The notes beneath the pieces are model-generated. The model did not search any database. It was not told where the DNA came from and saw nothing but the letters and a program-made list of their open reading frames with translations. The position numbers were made by a program, and so were the translations under genes. From the NCBI GenBank assembly GCA_030706665.1, contig JAUZOB010000036.1, positions 1 through 16,743 on the forward strand: a stretch of 16,743 nt of DNA. The letters run 5' to 3'. Shown here one piece after another: positions 1 through 8,169 of the stretch (within the stretch, counting starts at the first letter, position 1; each line of letters begins with the position of its first letter). This DNA is from Bacteroidota bacterium (GTDB lineage Bacteria; Bacteroidota; Bacteroidia; Bacteroidales; Prolixibacteraceae).

Positions 1-75
1 GGATATTCTTTGATTGAGAACTATGGACAGTACAAGAATATCGCTAACAGTATGTGCTTTAAAAAAATTTTATAA
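1..75 (+). CDS. Possible C-terminal tail of an upstream gene (partial)
   Basis: Frame 1 is open from the left edge to a TAA at 73-75, giving about 24 residues that begin GYSLIENYGQ. The other two plus-strand frames stop within the first 20 bases. I recognise no family. So short an open frame can occur by chance, so this is only a possible end of a gene lying mostly outside the window. Confidence 0.25.
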   Translation, partial: GYSLIENYGQYKNIANSMCFKKIL

Positions 76-131
76 AATTGCGATCCCGTATGGTTTTAGC
101 ATATTCCTACTAAAATTCAATACGTGAATTA

Positions 132-274
132 TATATTGTCAAAAAATAGATCATGAAATCAACGACACACAAGAACAGGTTAAAAAGAATAAAGCCCGAC
201 CATGTGAATTAGTCTGAATTGTCGGCTTATTAAAAGTATAGAATTCATGATCTATCACATTCGGATACAATATA
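132..274. repeat. Nested inverted repeats upstream of the GH3 gene
   Basis: Three inverted repeats are nested around one centre. The outer arms are 8 bp (132-139 with 267-274, TATATTGT/ACAATATA). The middle arms are a perfect 12 bp (146-157 with 244-255, ATAGATCATGAA/TTCATGATCTAT), extended by two more pairs after one mismatch. The inner arms are imperfect (188-200 with 221-231, with the core GCC and GAC pairs and two bulged bases). No gene is seen in 76-349. The structure could be a small palindromic (MITE-like) element or a folded leader of the GH3 transcript. No target-site duplication is obvious. Confidence 0.5.
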
Positions 275-349
275 ATAATAAGATTTCACCAAAATGTCTA
301 CGAGAAGGTTGATATGAATATTGACCCTAATCAGATTAAATTAAAAACG

Positions 350-2560
350 ATGAAAAAAAGAACAATTACCGCAGGTATTTTACTGTCTCTAACCATCCTG
401 ACCGGTTCTGTCATGGCCCAAAAACAAGCTCCTCTTTATAAAAATGCCAAGGCCCCCATAACTCAACGTGTCGAATCTTTGATGAAACAGATGACCCTTG
501 ATGAAAAAATCATGCAGCTTACTCAGGGGAATGCCGGACAAAATGATAATCAAAATAATCAAGGAGAGAAAATAAAAGGGGTTGATCCTTTGATCGGATC
601 TTTAATATATACAGGTACTGACGTCGAATACCGTAACCGAATTCAAAAAGAGGCTCTCGAAGACACCCGCCTGGGAATCCCGGTTCTTTTCGGATATGAT
701 GTAATTCACGGATTTCGTACAGTTTATCCCATTCCTCTGGCGCAAGCCTGTTCCTGGAATCCGGCACTGGCAACCCAGTCATGTAACATTGCAGCCCGCG
801 AGTCATATCTGACCGGAATAAATTGGACTTTTGCTCCAATGATTGATGTAGCACGTGATCCCCGCTGGGGAAGAGTAGCTGAAGGATATGGTGAAGATCC
901 GTACACGAATGCTATATTTTGCAGAGCAGCCGTCAAAGGTTTCCAGGGGGAAAATATTTCCAATCCTTATTCTATTGCTTCCTGCCTGAAACATTTTGTA
1001 GGATATGGGCTTTCTGAAGGTGGCCGTGATTATCATTATTCAGATGTTTCACCTCAATCTCTTTGGGAAACATATCTTCCTCCTTATGAAGCCGGTGTTA
1101 AAGCCGGAGCCGCAACCGTGATGAGTGCTTTTAACGACATCAGCGGTGTGCCGGCCTCTGCTAATCATTATACCTTAACCGAGATCTTAAAACAACGATG
1201 GGGATTCAAGGGTTTTGTCGTGTCAGACTGGTTTTCAATTCAGCAATTGATTGCCCAGGGAGCTGCAAAAGACGAAAAAGAAGCTGGGTATAAAGCTTTT
1301 TATTCTGGCGTTGACATGGATATGGGCGATAATATCTTCCCGGAACATCTTAAAAAGCTTGTTGAAGAAAAGAAGGTTCCAATGAGCCGTATTGATGATG
1401 CCGTATCCCGCATACTAACCCTCAAATTCAAACTGGGCCTTTTTGAGCATCCTTATGCTGAAATGATGCCCGAATCTCAACGTTATCTGAAGGAAGAAGA
1501 CAAAACGACCGTTAAACAGATGGCTGAAGAATCAATGGTTCTTTTGAAAAATGCCATACAAACGTTACCGGTTTCCAATACCGTTAAAAACATTGCAGTA
1601 ATCGGTCCGATGGCCAAAGATCAGGGTAATCTTCTCGGATCATGGTCGGGACACGGTCGCGCTGAAGATGTACTTTCTTTCTACAATGGAATTGAACATG
1701 AATTTAATGGGCAGGCAACCCTTCAGTATGCACAAGGATGTGACTTCGAAGGAAATGATCAATCCGGTTTTAATCAAGCAACAGAAGTGGCTACCAATTC
1801 CGACCTTATTGTACTGTGCCTTGGAGAAAGACGCGAATGGTCTGGTGAAAATGCATCCCGTTCATCAATTGCTCTTCCTACCGTTCAGCAACTATTACTA
1901 GAGTCCTTGAAGAAAACAGGAAAACCGATTGTGGTGGTGCTTTCCAACGGTCGACCTCTTGACCTTTCGAAGATTGAACCTCTTGCAGATGCTATTATTG
2001 AGGCTTGGCAACCTGGCATTCAGGGCGGAGCAGCACTTGCAGGCATTCTTTCAGGTCGGGTTAACCCATCCGGTCGGTTAGCGATCACGTTCCCGTATTG
2101 CACTGGACAGATTCCGATCTATTACAACATGCGTCAAAGCGCCAGGCCTACCCAGGGACTGTATCAGGATGTCCCGACTGATCCACTTTATCCTTTTGGC
2201 TATGGATTAAGTTATACCACCTATCACTATGGACCGGTTCGTTTTTCCTCAACAAAAATTAAAAAGAATCAGAAGCTGATTGCTGAAGTTGAAGTCACTA
2301 ATACCGGAAGTAAGATTGGGAAAGAAACTGTTTTATGGTACATCTCACAACCGGTATGCACTATAACACGCCCAATAAAAGAATTGAAATATTTTGAAAA
2401 GAAAGAGATTCAACCCGGTAAAACCGTCACCTATCGGTTTGAGATTAATCCCATGCGCGACCTTAGTTATATCGACTCAAACGGGCATAAATTTCTGGAA
2501 GAAAATGAATATTTCTTGTTGGTTAATGGTCAGAAGTTGAAATTTGAGATAACAAAATAA
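350..2560 (+). CDS. bglX: Secreted GH3 beta-glucosidase (BglX type)
   Basis: Glycoside hydrolase family 3 exo-enzyme, expected to release terminal beta-linked glucose (or xylose) from oligosaccharides in the periplasm. With the ATG at 350 the protein has 736 residues and begins with a classic signal peptide (MKKR, hydrophobic core, SVMA|Q). An ATG at 314 in the same frame would add 12 polar residues before the signal, so 350 is preferred. The N-terminal barrel carries DVIHGFRTVYPI, the KHF and GRD substrate-binding motifs, and VVSDW with nucleophile Asp293. The second domain carries SGEN with the likely acid/base Glu500. A fibronectin-III-like domain follows the PFGYGLSYT motif and fills the C-terminus. 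Length and domain order are normal for BglX. The gene is monocistronic here and convergent with the acyltransferase. Family is secure; exact substrate is not. Confidence 0.9.
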   Translation: MKKRTITAGILLSLTILTGSVMAQKQAPLYKNAKAPITQRVESLMKQMTLDEKIMQLTQGNAGQNDNQNNQGEKIKGVDPLIGSLIYTGTDVEYRNRIQKEALEDTRLGIPVLFGYDVIHGFRTVYPIPLAQACSWNPALATQSCNIAARESYLTGINWTFAPMIDVARDPRWGRVAEGYGEDPYTNAIFCRAAVKGFQGENISNPYSIASCLKHFVGYGLSEGGRDYHYSDVSPQSLWETYLPPYEAGVKAGAATVMSAFNDISGVPASANHYTLTEILKQRWGFKGFVVSDWFSIQQLIAQGAAKDEKEAGYKAFYSGVDMDMGDNIFPEHLKKLVEEKKVPMSRIDDAVSRILTLKFKLGLFEHPYAEMMPESQRYLKEEDKTTVKQMAEESMVLLKNAIQTLPVSNTVKNIAVIGPMAKDQGNLLGSWSGHGRAEDVLSFYNGIEHEFNGQATLQYAQGCDFEGNDQSGFNQATEVATNSDLIVLCLGERREWSGENASRSSIALPTVQQLLLESLKKTGKPIVVVLSNGRPLDLSKIEPLADAIIEAWQPGIQGGAALAGILSGRVNPSGRLAITFPYCTGQIPIYYNMRQSARPTQGLYQDVPTDPLYPFGYGLSYTTYHYGPVRFSSTKIKKNQKLIAEVEVTNTGSKIGKETVLWYISQPVCTITRPIKELKYFEKKEIQPGKTVTYRFEINPMRDLSYIDSNGHKFLEENEYFLLVNGQKLKFEITK

Positions 2561-2680
2561 GTGCAATCATTCTTTTCTCCAGGCAATAATAAATGCACTG
2601 AAAGGAAAATTTGACCACATGAATTATAGTTATGCGAGCTGGATTTACAAGAAATCCATTCATTTCTAACAATTTATATT

Positions 2681-2741
2681 TTTTGTGTCCGAAAACACAA
2701 AACAGTGAAAGCAAGGACACCATACACTTTCACTGTTTTGT
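2681..2741. terminator. Hairpin cluster, likely bidirectional terminator
   Basis: A perfect 15-bp inverted repeat (2697-2711 with 2727-2741, core AACAGTGAAAG/CTTTCACTGTT, 15-nt loop) has A-rich bases before it and a T/A-rich run after it. A second stem (2681-2688 with 2695-2702, TTTTGTGT/ACACAAAA) overlaps its left arm, so the two cannot form together. A further 7-bp hairpin (2640-2646 with 2652-2658) lies just upstream. It sits between the convergent GH3 and acyltransferase genes, where a terminator working in both directions is expected. Confidence 0.65.
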
Positions 2742-2857
2742 ATTTAAAATATTTTCTGGTTGAGTACAGCCAATTGTTATAAAAAGCGGAACTTCGATAC
2801 TTGTTTATTCTATTCAGAAGACTACAATCATCCTTCTTTTATATTTAAAAACGTATT

Positions 2858-3997
2858 TTATCCTACAATATACTTAGCCTTAGGCAATCTATAAATAAGA
2901 GAAACCAAACTCAAAGCAGCAAGAAAAACCACTATAGCAGTAACAGGTATTTGCAAAGGAATTGGCATATGCAAAACAACCGTTAACATATAAGCCGGGC
3001 CAATAAAGAAATAATGACACATATAAATGCCAAAACCACATTTTGCAATATGAGCCAACACCTTGCTAACATTTCCCGATGAAACCCGAACTTTTTGTAC
3101 AAGAAGGAATACAGCTGCAGTCATCAGCATAGTATTGACGGAACAATAGGTCCAAAAAAGTTCCAGGCCTGTAGCACTTACTTTCGGATCGGAAGACATA
3201 AACCGGAACCCCTTGAATGTAATCAGATAACCTACAGCAAACATCGGGACAGTAATAAGCAATGTTTTAACCCACGACCAGTTATTACTTTTACCCAGAT
3301 AATGTCCTAACAAAAGATACCCGTTAAATCCGGCAAATGCATAAAACGTTCCAAAAGCATTCCACGAGCAGGCTCCGAATAAATAGGGAGATATAAATTC
3401 CATCCCATAAGGCAGGAAAAGTGTAATAATCCATAATCCCAGAAAGAATTGTTTGGCTTTATCAGTAGCTTTTTCAACCCAGGCAGAGAAAATAGGCATA
3501 TATAAATACAAACCGATCAACAAATAAACGTACCACATCGGACAGGCAAACATATTAAAGCTAAGCGGTATCATTGCTATTGCTTTTAAACCATCCGTTA
3601 GTGAGGCTGACGGCTCCCCACCAAAAGGAAAGAATGTGGTAACTAACTGAGGAGTTCCCCCCATCAACTGAATAAACCACGGAGCCAGGTTGAATAATAC
3701 TGACCATATTAGAAACGGATAGAGTACCCGCTGAATGCGTTTCTTATAAAAAGACCCCATTTCTTGCTTAACCGGCAAAAGTAATAAACCGGTCATCATA
3801 ACAAATAAAGGGACACATGCACGCACAAAAGAACCAAATGCAGAACCCCAGAAATTAAATTCAGGATTGGCGCGTGCCTCCGGTGAAGCGTTGAAAGGAT
3901 CAGCGCTATGACTCATTACAACCATGAAGATAGCCACGAAGCGAAGTACATCCAGCCATACAATATGCGGACGTTGGGAAGAAATAGGTGAAGCCAT
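2858..3997 (-). CDS. Acyltransferase family 3 membrane protein (surface-sugar O-acyltransferase like)
   Basis: Integral inner-membrane protein of 379 residues in the Acyl_transf_3 group (OafA/WecH type), which moves acetyl or similar acyl groups onto sugars of cell-surface or secreted glycans. The family start is clear: WLDVLRFVAIFMVVMSH near residues 14-30, including the conserved His30, then an Arg-containing segment VRACVPLFVMMTG (58-70) and FYKKRIQRVLYPFLIW (83-98). About ten hydrophobic segments run through the rest, ending with IAKCGFGIYMCHYFF, typical of the WecH-like subgroup. Length is normal. It lies 208 bases downstream of the GH71/99-like gene on the same strand and could be read with it, but that spacing also allows a promoter of its own. 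Its acceptor is unknown; a role in modifying the organism's own surface glycan is as likely as a role in glycan use. Confidence 0.85.
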   Translation of the reverse strand: MASPISSQRPHIVWLDVLRFVAIFMVVMSHSADPFNASPEARANPEFNFWGSAFGSFVRACVPLFVMMTGLLLLPVKQEMGSFYKKRIQRVLYPFLIWSVLFNLAPWFIQLMGGTPQLVTTFFPFGGEPSASLTDGLKAIAMIPLSFNMFACPMWYVYLLIGLYLYMPIFSAWVEKATDKAKQFFLGLWIITLFLPYGMEFISPYLFGACSWNAFGTFYAFAGFNGYLLLGHYLGKSNNWSWVKTLLITVPMFAVGYLITFKGFRFMSSDPKVSATGLELFWTYCSVNTMLMTAAVFLLVQKVRVSSGNVSKVLAHIAKCGFGIYMCHYFFIGPAYMLTVVLHMPIPLQIPVTAIVVFLAALSLVSLIYRLPKAKYIVG

Positions 3998-4205
3998 TTA
4001 TATTTAGTTTAGCATTAGTTTATATCTATCCAATCCATTTTGGACGAATATGACTCAGTAGAAATCATACCACAATATACATGCCATACATAATAGAAAG
4101 GTTTATTTATTACACCATCAGACTTTTCATATTCTAAGGTTCTTCTCAACATTTACTTATAAGTGTTATTTATTGGTTTAATGAATGGGGGTACATTATA
4201 ACTCG

Positions 4206-6038
4206 TTACTTAATTTCGACTGAGTATATATAATTAAAACGCCCACCCGGTGCCACGTCTCCGTTAAGATACCAGTCGAGCGGATCGGTATCATTTTGCA
4301 TATTGTCGGACCATTTGAATTCAAAATCAAGCTTACTAGTTCCTAAATCAAAATATTTCAGAGGAATTGTTATCATGAGTTTATTTCCGGATACGGTATA
4401 GTCCGCTTTTTGAAAATCGACCCATTCTCCATTCGTATATTTTTGCAAATTATTTCCGCCAATCACACGATAATCGTACCCCAGCCATCCGGTCGTTGCA
4501 TTCCGGTCCATGTTGAGATAAAGCCGCATCCAATTATTTCCGGAATTATTAGTAATAGGATCAACTGTTTCTGCATAGAAAAAAAGATTGGTGCCATCAC
4601 GTGCCACCTTTAACCAATGAAAATCGTTTCGACCTGTATTATTCGTATAGTTTAGAGAAGATTCTGCACCCTGCTGATTGCGTGCTTGTGTATCACCTGT
4701 ATAATCAAAGTAAGCTGGTGTAACATCACTCCAATCACTGAAGCTTTTGATTGTTTTCTCAGCACTGGGATACTGATTCGAGGCAATTCCCTTGAATTTA
4801 CGGATATTAGCAATCATCTGCATATAGTAATTATCTTTCAGTCCGCTGGTATAGGTAGGTTCCGCATCACGGCTATATTCGGGACTTGCTTCATCACAGA
4901 ACCAGGAATGCTGGGGATTTCCATCTCTACTCTCAAACCGTCCGGCGATCCATTCGTTCCAGCCGGTTATAAAAACAAAGCGAACATTTTGTTTAAGTGC
5001 AAAATCCCATTGTTCCTGGAAGTTATACCCATAAGCTACATCTGTTGCAGGATTACCATGAGACCCATTGCGGTAGCTTCGTCCCCAGTTGTCCATATTT
5101 CCGTAAAAGGCCGAGCCTCCCATTCCTGCTGTTGGGTTGGGATGTTGTGCAATAGAAACATTGACAATTTCGGTTAGCCCATATGTATTCTGATAGACCC
5201 GCTGTGGGCGGGTAAATTCTATCCAGGGCCAGCCATTAACTTTTTGTGATTCGGTAGGCCATTGTGATTCACGAAAAGTGAAGAATGAAGCGTAATCTTT
5301 ACCGGATGCTTCAGATGATATCCCGATGATCAAAGGTTTGCCATCCAGATAGAACCAGCATTTGGGATGATTATAAGAGGCATCAGACTTATAAAAATTG
5401 TCATAAACTTTCTGCATCGTAGCTCCGGAAGAACTATTGGTATAGAAAACAAGTTGCGGTGGAGTTTTACCTTGTGCACGAATTGCATCCATTGCTTTCA
5501 TCAGTTCATTGGCTTGTGTGGGATAGACAATAGCATTGGTAGCGTCGAGAACCAGAAAATCCACACCGGCATCAGTCAGTAACTGCATGTTCCGCAGATG
5601 TACCCAATAATCGTCGCCACGATAATAGCCCCAAATGGGCTTTCCCCAAAAATAATAACCGCCCGTACCCCAGAACTGGTTATTATGATCTTGCAACACC
5701 TCCGGATGGTTGGAAACAATCTCGCTTAGGTCCCAATAATTTTGGGAAGTTGGACTACCACTATCACCCTGCCATAAGAAGTAAAATATTCCCACTTTTT
5801 TGTTGGATTTTGGATTTCCCACCGTGCTGTTCAGTGGAAGGACTCTTCCTAAATCGTCGGTACCTGCCAGGGGTTGGCCAGCGGAGGAGGTGGTTGTGGG
5901 TTTAGACGCTGAATCTGTATCAAAATCTTTCTTACTGCAACTACAACAAAGAATCCAGCAGAAGATTATCAGGACTTTTGTATAAAATTGAAAAGTTGTG
6001 AGATAATCAAAGAAATTAGACTTTTTCATTCTCTTCAT
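4206..6038 (-). CDS. GH71/GH99-like lipoprotein with C-terminal carbohydrate-binding-like domain
   Basis: Predicted outer-membrane lipoprotein of about 610 residues. I start it at the ATG reading from 6038 because a hydrophobic segment ending in LCCSC follows; an upstream ATG at 6140 would add 34 residues before the signal. Residues after the likely lipidated Cys34 (SKKDFD) include lysines and acidic residues, compatible with surface export. A Ser/Thr-rich linker leads to a barrel at about 81-416 that begins KVGIFYFLWQG, has VDFLVLDATN, and contains FITGWNEW (WNEW near 360-363), a combination typical of the GH71/GH99-like superfamily. Known members cut alpha-1,3-glucan (GH71) or alpha-mannans (GH99). 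The last 180 residues resemble CBM9/DOMON-like beta-sandwiches (MRLYLNMDRNATTGW). It is divergent from the sigma/SusCD operon. The superfamily is fairly sure; true GH71 or GH99 membership and activity are not. Confidence 0.75.
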   Translation of the reverse strand: MKRMKKSNFFDYLTTFQFYTKVLIIFCWILCCSCSKKDFDTDSASKPTTTSSAGQPLAGTDDLGRVLPLNSTVGNPKSNKKVGIFYFLWQGDSGSPTSQNYWDLSEIVSNHPEVLQDHNNQFWGTGGYYFWGKPIWGYYRGDDYWVHLRNMQLLTDAGVDFLVLDATNAIVYPTQANELMKAMDAIRAQGKTPPQLVFYTNSSSGATMQKVYDNFYKSDASYNHPKCWFYLDGKPLIIGISSEASGKDYASFFTFRESQWPTESQKVNGWPWIEFTRPQRVYQNTYGLTEIVNVSIAQHPNPTAGMGGSAFYGNMDNWGRSYRNGSHGNPATDVAYGYNFQEQWDFALKQNVRFVFITGWNEWIAGRFESRDGNPQHSWFCDEASPEYSRDAEPTYTSGLKDNYYMQMIANIRKFKGIASNQYPSAEKTIKSFSDWSDVTPAYFDYTGDTQARNQQGAESSLNYTNNTGRNDFHWLKVARDGTNLFFYAETVDPITNNSGNNWMRLYLNMDRNATTGWLGYDYRVIGGNNLQKYTNGEWVDFQKADYTVSGNKLMITIPLKYFDLGTSKLDFEFKWSDNMQNDTDPLDWYLNGDVAPGGRFNYIYSVEIK

Positions 6039-6140
6039 AAGATTAGATGCGTCATCGAAGATATACAATAAGTTTCTTATTTCATGACAAATTATATCCA
6101 ATGTGTATTTACTTCCATTTATTGAATCTCTATTTTTCAT

Positions 6141-6424
6141 ATTCTCCCGTCCATTGAATGTTGGGAAATACAGACAACTTTTATATTGGATCCGTTAATT
6201 AACAAAACGGGATAACCGCTATCATTTCTAACATTTCAATTCGTCAGTTTTTAAATATTTCAATGCTTAAATCATTATCATTGAGCCCTTAAGAAGATCA
6301 CGTATTTGAAAGATTCAACCCTCAATATTTTTAAAATAAATGGAAAAAATCACTTAAACAATGCTAGATTTGTTCAAACAATCGCAAGGGTGAAAAGGCA
6401 AATTATTGAGTAAATGCGTACTTT
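6141..6424. promoter_or_regulatory. Divergent regulatory region between the GH71/99-like gene and the sigma operon
   Basis: This A/T-rich stretch separates two divergent transcription units. It contains small operator-like symmetries: CCGTT/AACGG (6192-6196 with 6206-6210) around TTAATTAA, and TTGAA-AGA-TTCAA (6306-6318). There is also a direct repeat ATTTCAAT at 6233-6240 and 6257-6264. No gene is seen. Which sites matter cannot be told from the sequence alone. Confidence 0.4.
6365..6372 (+). promoter_or_regulatory. Candidate Bacteroidota -7 promoter element for the sigma operon
   Basis: TAGATTTG matches the Bacteroidota primary-sigma -7 consensus TAnnTTTG exactly and lies about 53 bases before the sigma-factor ATG. 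I see no good TTTG -33 element 19-22 bases upstream, so the call is tentative. It overlaps a short symmetric sequence (TTTGTTCAAA, 6369-6378) that could bind a regulator. Confidence 0.35.
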
Positions 6425-7009
6425 ATGTCATCAGGAGTAATAACTGCATTAAAAAACGGAGATGAAGCTGCATTTAAGCAAATCTATGAAAGTAATTTTT
6501 CAGGATTGCTTCGATTTGCCAATTCCTATCTACACAATGAATCGAAAGCAGAAGATATTGTCCAAAATGCTTTTATGTCGCTATGGGAAAAGAAGGCATC
6601 TCTTTTTGAACAAACCAATGTAAAAGCGTTTCTTGTAACAGTGGTAAAAACGAAGACACTTAATTATCTGGAAAAAGAACAGAATCATTTAAAAATCGAA
6701 CAGAATCTTCATGAGTTAAGATTACGAGAAATTGATTTAGATGTTTTTACCCTTGAGTCCCTGAATCCTGAAGAGTTATTTACCAGCGAACTGGAAAGTT
6801 TACTCGAAAAATCCATTCAATCCTTACCGGAACGAACAAGAACAATTTTCATCATGAGCCGCACAGAAGGGCTTAGCAATCTAAGCATTGCCAACGAACT
6901 TAATATCTCCGTAAAAGGAGTAGAGTTTCACATTACGAAAGCACTAAAAATACTGCGAAAAGATTTAGGCGATTATCTTCCAATTTTAATTTTTTTCCTG
7001 AGCAAATAA
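6425..7009 (+). CDS. ECF RNA polymerase sigma factor, FecI-like
   Basis: Sigma-70 family extracytoplasmic-function factor of 194 residues, the usual size. Region 2 spans about residues 10-90 (YLHNESKAEDIVQNAFMSLW, core binding and -10 recognition). Region 4 spans about 125-180 (LPERTRTIFIMSR then a helix-turn-helix with LSIANELNISVKGVEFHI). It resembles the sigma factors expanded in Bacteroidota that are held inactive by FecR-type proteins and drive adjacent susCD genes. The anti-sigma gene follows after 51 bases and SusC with an STN domain follows that, which is the standard order for this switch. I infer that it activates the operon in response to glycan import. No strong ribosome-binding site precedes the ATG. 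Confidence 0.92.
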   Translation: MSSGVITALKNGDEAAFKQIYESNFSGLLRFANSYLHNESKAEDIVQNAFMSLWEKKASLFEQTNVKAFLVTVVKTKTLNYLEKEQNHLKIEQNLHELRLREIDLDVFTLESLNPEELFTSELESLLEKSIQSLPERTRTIFIMSRTEGLSNLSIANELNISVKGVEFHITKALKILRKDLGDYLPILIFFLSK

Positions 7010-7060
7010 ATTCAGATTCTTTACTAGGGGTGATCTCTATTTATCGGTTATTAGATTGAA

Positions 7061-8062
7061 ATGGATGAATTGATTATTAAATATTGCCAAAACAAGTGTA
7101 GTACTGAAGAGGTTCAACGCTTATTTGACTGGATTGATGAGAGCCAGGACAATAAATCATACTATAAGCAAATTCGTAATATATGGGATTTAAATACTCT
7201 TCTCAACAATCAATCGGTTAGCCAAAATGAAATACAGCAAAAGTATTCTGAGATCAGACCGGCCGTAACACTCGAACCGTTGAAAGACAATCCGGATAAA
7301 AGAAACCGGAATCCTTTCCAATATTGGGTTAGAATCGCAGCAGCTTTGATTATTGGATTCGGTCTTTCCTGGGCTTATAACAACTATCAGGTCAAACGAC
7401 AATCAGTCGTTTGGAATAAAATAGAAGTTCCGATCGGTCAACGTGTCCATATTACTTTATCAGATGGTTCGAAAGTATGGTTAAATTCAAAGTCAAAATT
7501 ATTTTACCCGGGAAGTTTTTCTCAAAAGGATAGAACAGTCCGACTTGACGGCGAAGCCTATTTTGAAGTGACCCATGATGCCAAACATCCATTCTTTGTA
7601 CAGACCCCACATACTGAGGTAGAAGTAAAAGGGACTAAATTTGATATATACGCTTATTCCGATTTGTCGCTGGTTACAACGACGCTAATTGAAGGGAAGA
7701 TTCTTTTAAACCTGAAGAATAAAAATCATGATGCTTTTGAAATGAATCCCAACCAGCAAATAAGATATAATTCAAATACCAATAAGATAACGATAATACG
7801 AAATTATGAAGCAAGTAATGCGATTGATTGGATATCGGGTATTTGGGGAATTGTTGATATGCCTTTTAAAGAACTGATTCAACAATTGGAACAACATTAT
7901 AATGTAAAAATATTAGTTCAGAATAGAAAGTTACTTGATTCTCGGTGTACGGGCAAATTCCGTTATGATGAATCATTAGAAGATGTGTTTGACGTAATTC
8001 AAATAAGTATACCATTTAAATACAGAAAGGAGGGAAACAAGATATTAATTGATAAAAGATGA
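7061..8062 (+). CDS. FecR-family anti-sigma factor
   Basis: Single-pass inner-membrane anti-sigma regulator of 333 residues. The N-terminal 85 residues are cytoplasmic and should hold the ECF sigma factor. A membrane segment lies at about 91-106 (RIAAALIIGFGLSWAY). The periplasmic FecR domain occupies about 122-215, with the family signatures VPIGQRVHITLSDGSKVWLN and LDGEAYFEV. A C-terminal DUF4974-type domain fills about 262-330 (MPFKELIQQLEQHYNV), which is structurally related to STN. In related systems the signal passes from the STN domain of the outer-membrane transporter to this protein, then to the sigma factor. Its position between the sigma gene and susC fits. The gene looks complete. 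Confidence 0.93.
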   Translation: MDELIIKYCQNKCSTEEVQRLFDWIDESQDNKSYYKQIRNIWDLNTLLNNQSVSQNEIQQKYSEIRPAVTLEPLKDNPDKRNRNPFQYWVRIAAALIIGFGLSWAYNNYQVKRQSVVWNKIEVPIGQRVHITLSDGSKVWLNSKSKLFYPGSFSQKDRTVRLDGEAYFEVTHDAKHPFFVQTPHTEVEVKGTKFDIYAYSDLSLVTTTLIEGKILLNLKNKNHDAFEMNPNQQIRYNSNTNKITIIRNYEASNAIDWISGIWGIVDMPFKELIQQLEQHYNVKILVQNRKLLDSRCTGKFRYDESLEDVFDVIQISIPFKYRKEGNKILIDKR

Positions 8063-8088
8063 GATTAAAATGAATTAGAAAACAAAAA

Positions 8089-8118
8089 CTGCGGTAGTGC
8101 TACGAACACCGACCGCAG
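8089..8118 (+). promoter_or_regulatory. Hairpin in the leader before susC
   Basis: CTGCGGT (8089-8095) pairs perfectly with ACCGCAG (8112-8118), and GTG (8097-8099) can pair with CAC (8107-8109) inside it. The hairpin lies in the 107-base gap between the anti-sigma and susC genes, with no T-run after it, so it is not a typical terminator. It could stabilise the susCD message or be part of a control site. Function is unknown. Confidence 0.4.
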
Positions 8119-8169
8119 GAAGTTTCAGTTCATCTGGAGAACAGTAAATAACTAAAACCATTCAAATTT

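Noticed and set aside
314..349. Upstream in-frame ATG of the GH3 gene
   Set aside because: It would add 12 polar residues before an otherwise ideal signal peptide starting at 350.
4155..4164. Palindrome ACTTATAAGT upstream of the acyltransferase
   Set aside because: Short and AT-rich with no supporting pattern; expected by chance in this composition.
4686..5177. 163-codon open frame on the plus strand
   Set aside because: It lies wholly antisense to the well-supported GH71/99-like gene, and its translation looks like a reverse-frame shadow, Cys/Ile-rich with no domain.
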